Assembly (NCBI GenBank): GCA_024235215.1
Contig: JACKMU010000003.1
Location: 248,001-312,000 of the forward strand
Source: Chromatiaceae bacterium
GTDB taxonomy: Bacteria; Pseudomonadota; Gammaproteobacteria; Chromatiales; Chromatiaceae
Direction of reading: 5' to 3'
DNA: 64,000 bases
The notes below the pieces were generated by a model that saw only the letters and a list, made by a program, of their open reading frames with translations, was not told the origin of the DNA and did not search any database. This document shows positions 63,958 to 64,000 of this stretch, piece by piece (the first letter of the stretch is position 1; the number at the start of each line of letters is the position of its first letter). Position numbers and translations under genes: made by a program.

Positions 63958-64000
63958 ATGTTCGGACGTAAGAGTGCTTCCGCGCAAGAGAACTGCCCCT
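63958..64000 (+). CDS. Start of an unidentified gene at the right edge (partial)
   Basis: ATG with AGAGGA seven bases upstream begins MFGRKSASAQENCP before the window ends. Only 14 codons are visible, so no function can be given. The 280 bases before it hold no clear gene. Confidence 0.5.
   Translation, partial: MFGRKSASAQENCP

Noticed and set aside
1..64000. CRISPR arrays, insertion sequences, phage genes and rRNA
   Set aside because: I looked for spaced direct repeats, transposase or integrase motifs and rRNA signatures on both strands and recognised none.

Overview
The window looks like chromosome from a denitrifying gammaproteobacterium, most like the sulfur-oxidising Chromatiales-type lineages and their relatives. 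Supporting signs are the ffs-dnaX-ybaB-recR neighbourhood, the efp/epmA/epmB set, a FimX-like protein, a cytochrome cd1 (NirS) nitrite reductase region and moderate GC. I see no transposase, integrase, phage gene, CRISPR array or rRNA. The lineage is inferred from gene content only.

Positions 1-13.5 kb are mostly housekeeping: the N-terminal 964 codons of an NAD-glutamate dehydrogenase (minus strand, running off the left edge), a small conserved gene, recR-ybaB-dnaX, the 4.5S SRP RNA, a YaiI-family gene, a DeaD-type RNA helicase, a Sco-like protein without its copper cysteines, psd, and the complete EF-P modification set (epmA, efp, epmB). From 13.6 to 17.7 kb lie a possible PilZ-type protein and a FimX-like protein with degenerate GGDEF and EAL motifs. 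From 17.7 to 26.1 kb a minus-strand group holds a coiled-coil membrane protein, an orphan ParA-type ATPase, a secreted aromatic/proline-rich protein, an RND pump with an EF-hand-like loop and a long cytoplasmic tail, its periplasmic adaptor, and an SCP2 lipid-binding protein. From 26.5 to 31.4 kb are a dynamin-like GTPase, a diguanylate cyclase, an HDOD protein and nadA.

From 31.4 to 63.7 kb the window is dominated by nitrogen-oxide respiration. It holds a Dnr-type Crp/Fnr regulator; a polytopic membrane protein, DUF2249 and hemerythrin set; an octaheme HAO-family cytochrome; a membrane-anchored hemerythrin; nirS; a NirT quinol dehydrogenase fused to two tandem EB_dh-like heme domains; a blue copper protein; and nirC-F-D-L-G-H-J-N for heme d1. 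After a few unrelated genes (nuclease, pseudopilin-like proteins, lipoprotein) come a Sco protein, heme A synthase, a senC-linked NO-reductase-type heme-copper cluster (small protein, CuA subunit, catalytic subunit, cyoE, senC), and a second cluster. The second cluster holds a cytochrome b/2x[4Fe-4S]/MvhD-domain fusion, a small anchored protein and a divergent gNOR-like heme-copper subunit I.

Four Fnr/Dnr-type operators with well-placed -10 boxes precede the octaheme cytochrome, nirS, nirC-N and the CuA/NorY cluster, so these probably form one NO- or anoxia-responsive regulon driven by the regulator encoded here. The inferred pathway is nitrite to NO by NirS, fed from quinol by the NirT fusion and from periplasmic copper or cytochrome carriers, then NO to N2O by one or both unconventional NO reductases. 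Canonical norCB, nosZ, nirE and nirM are not in the window.
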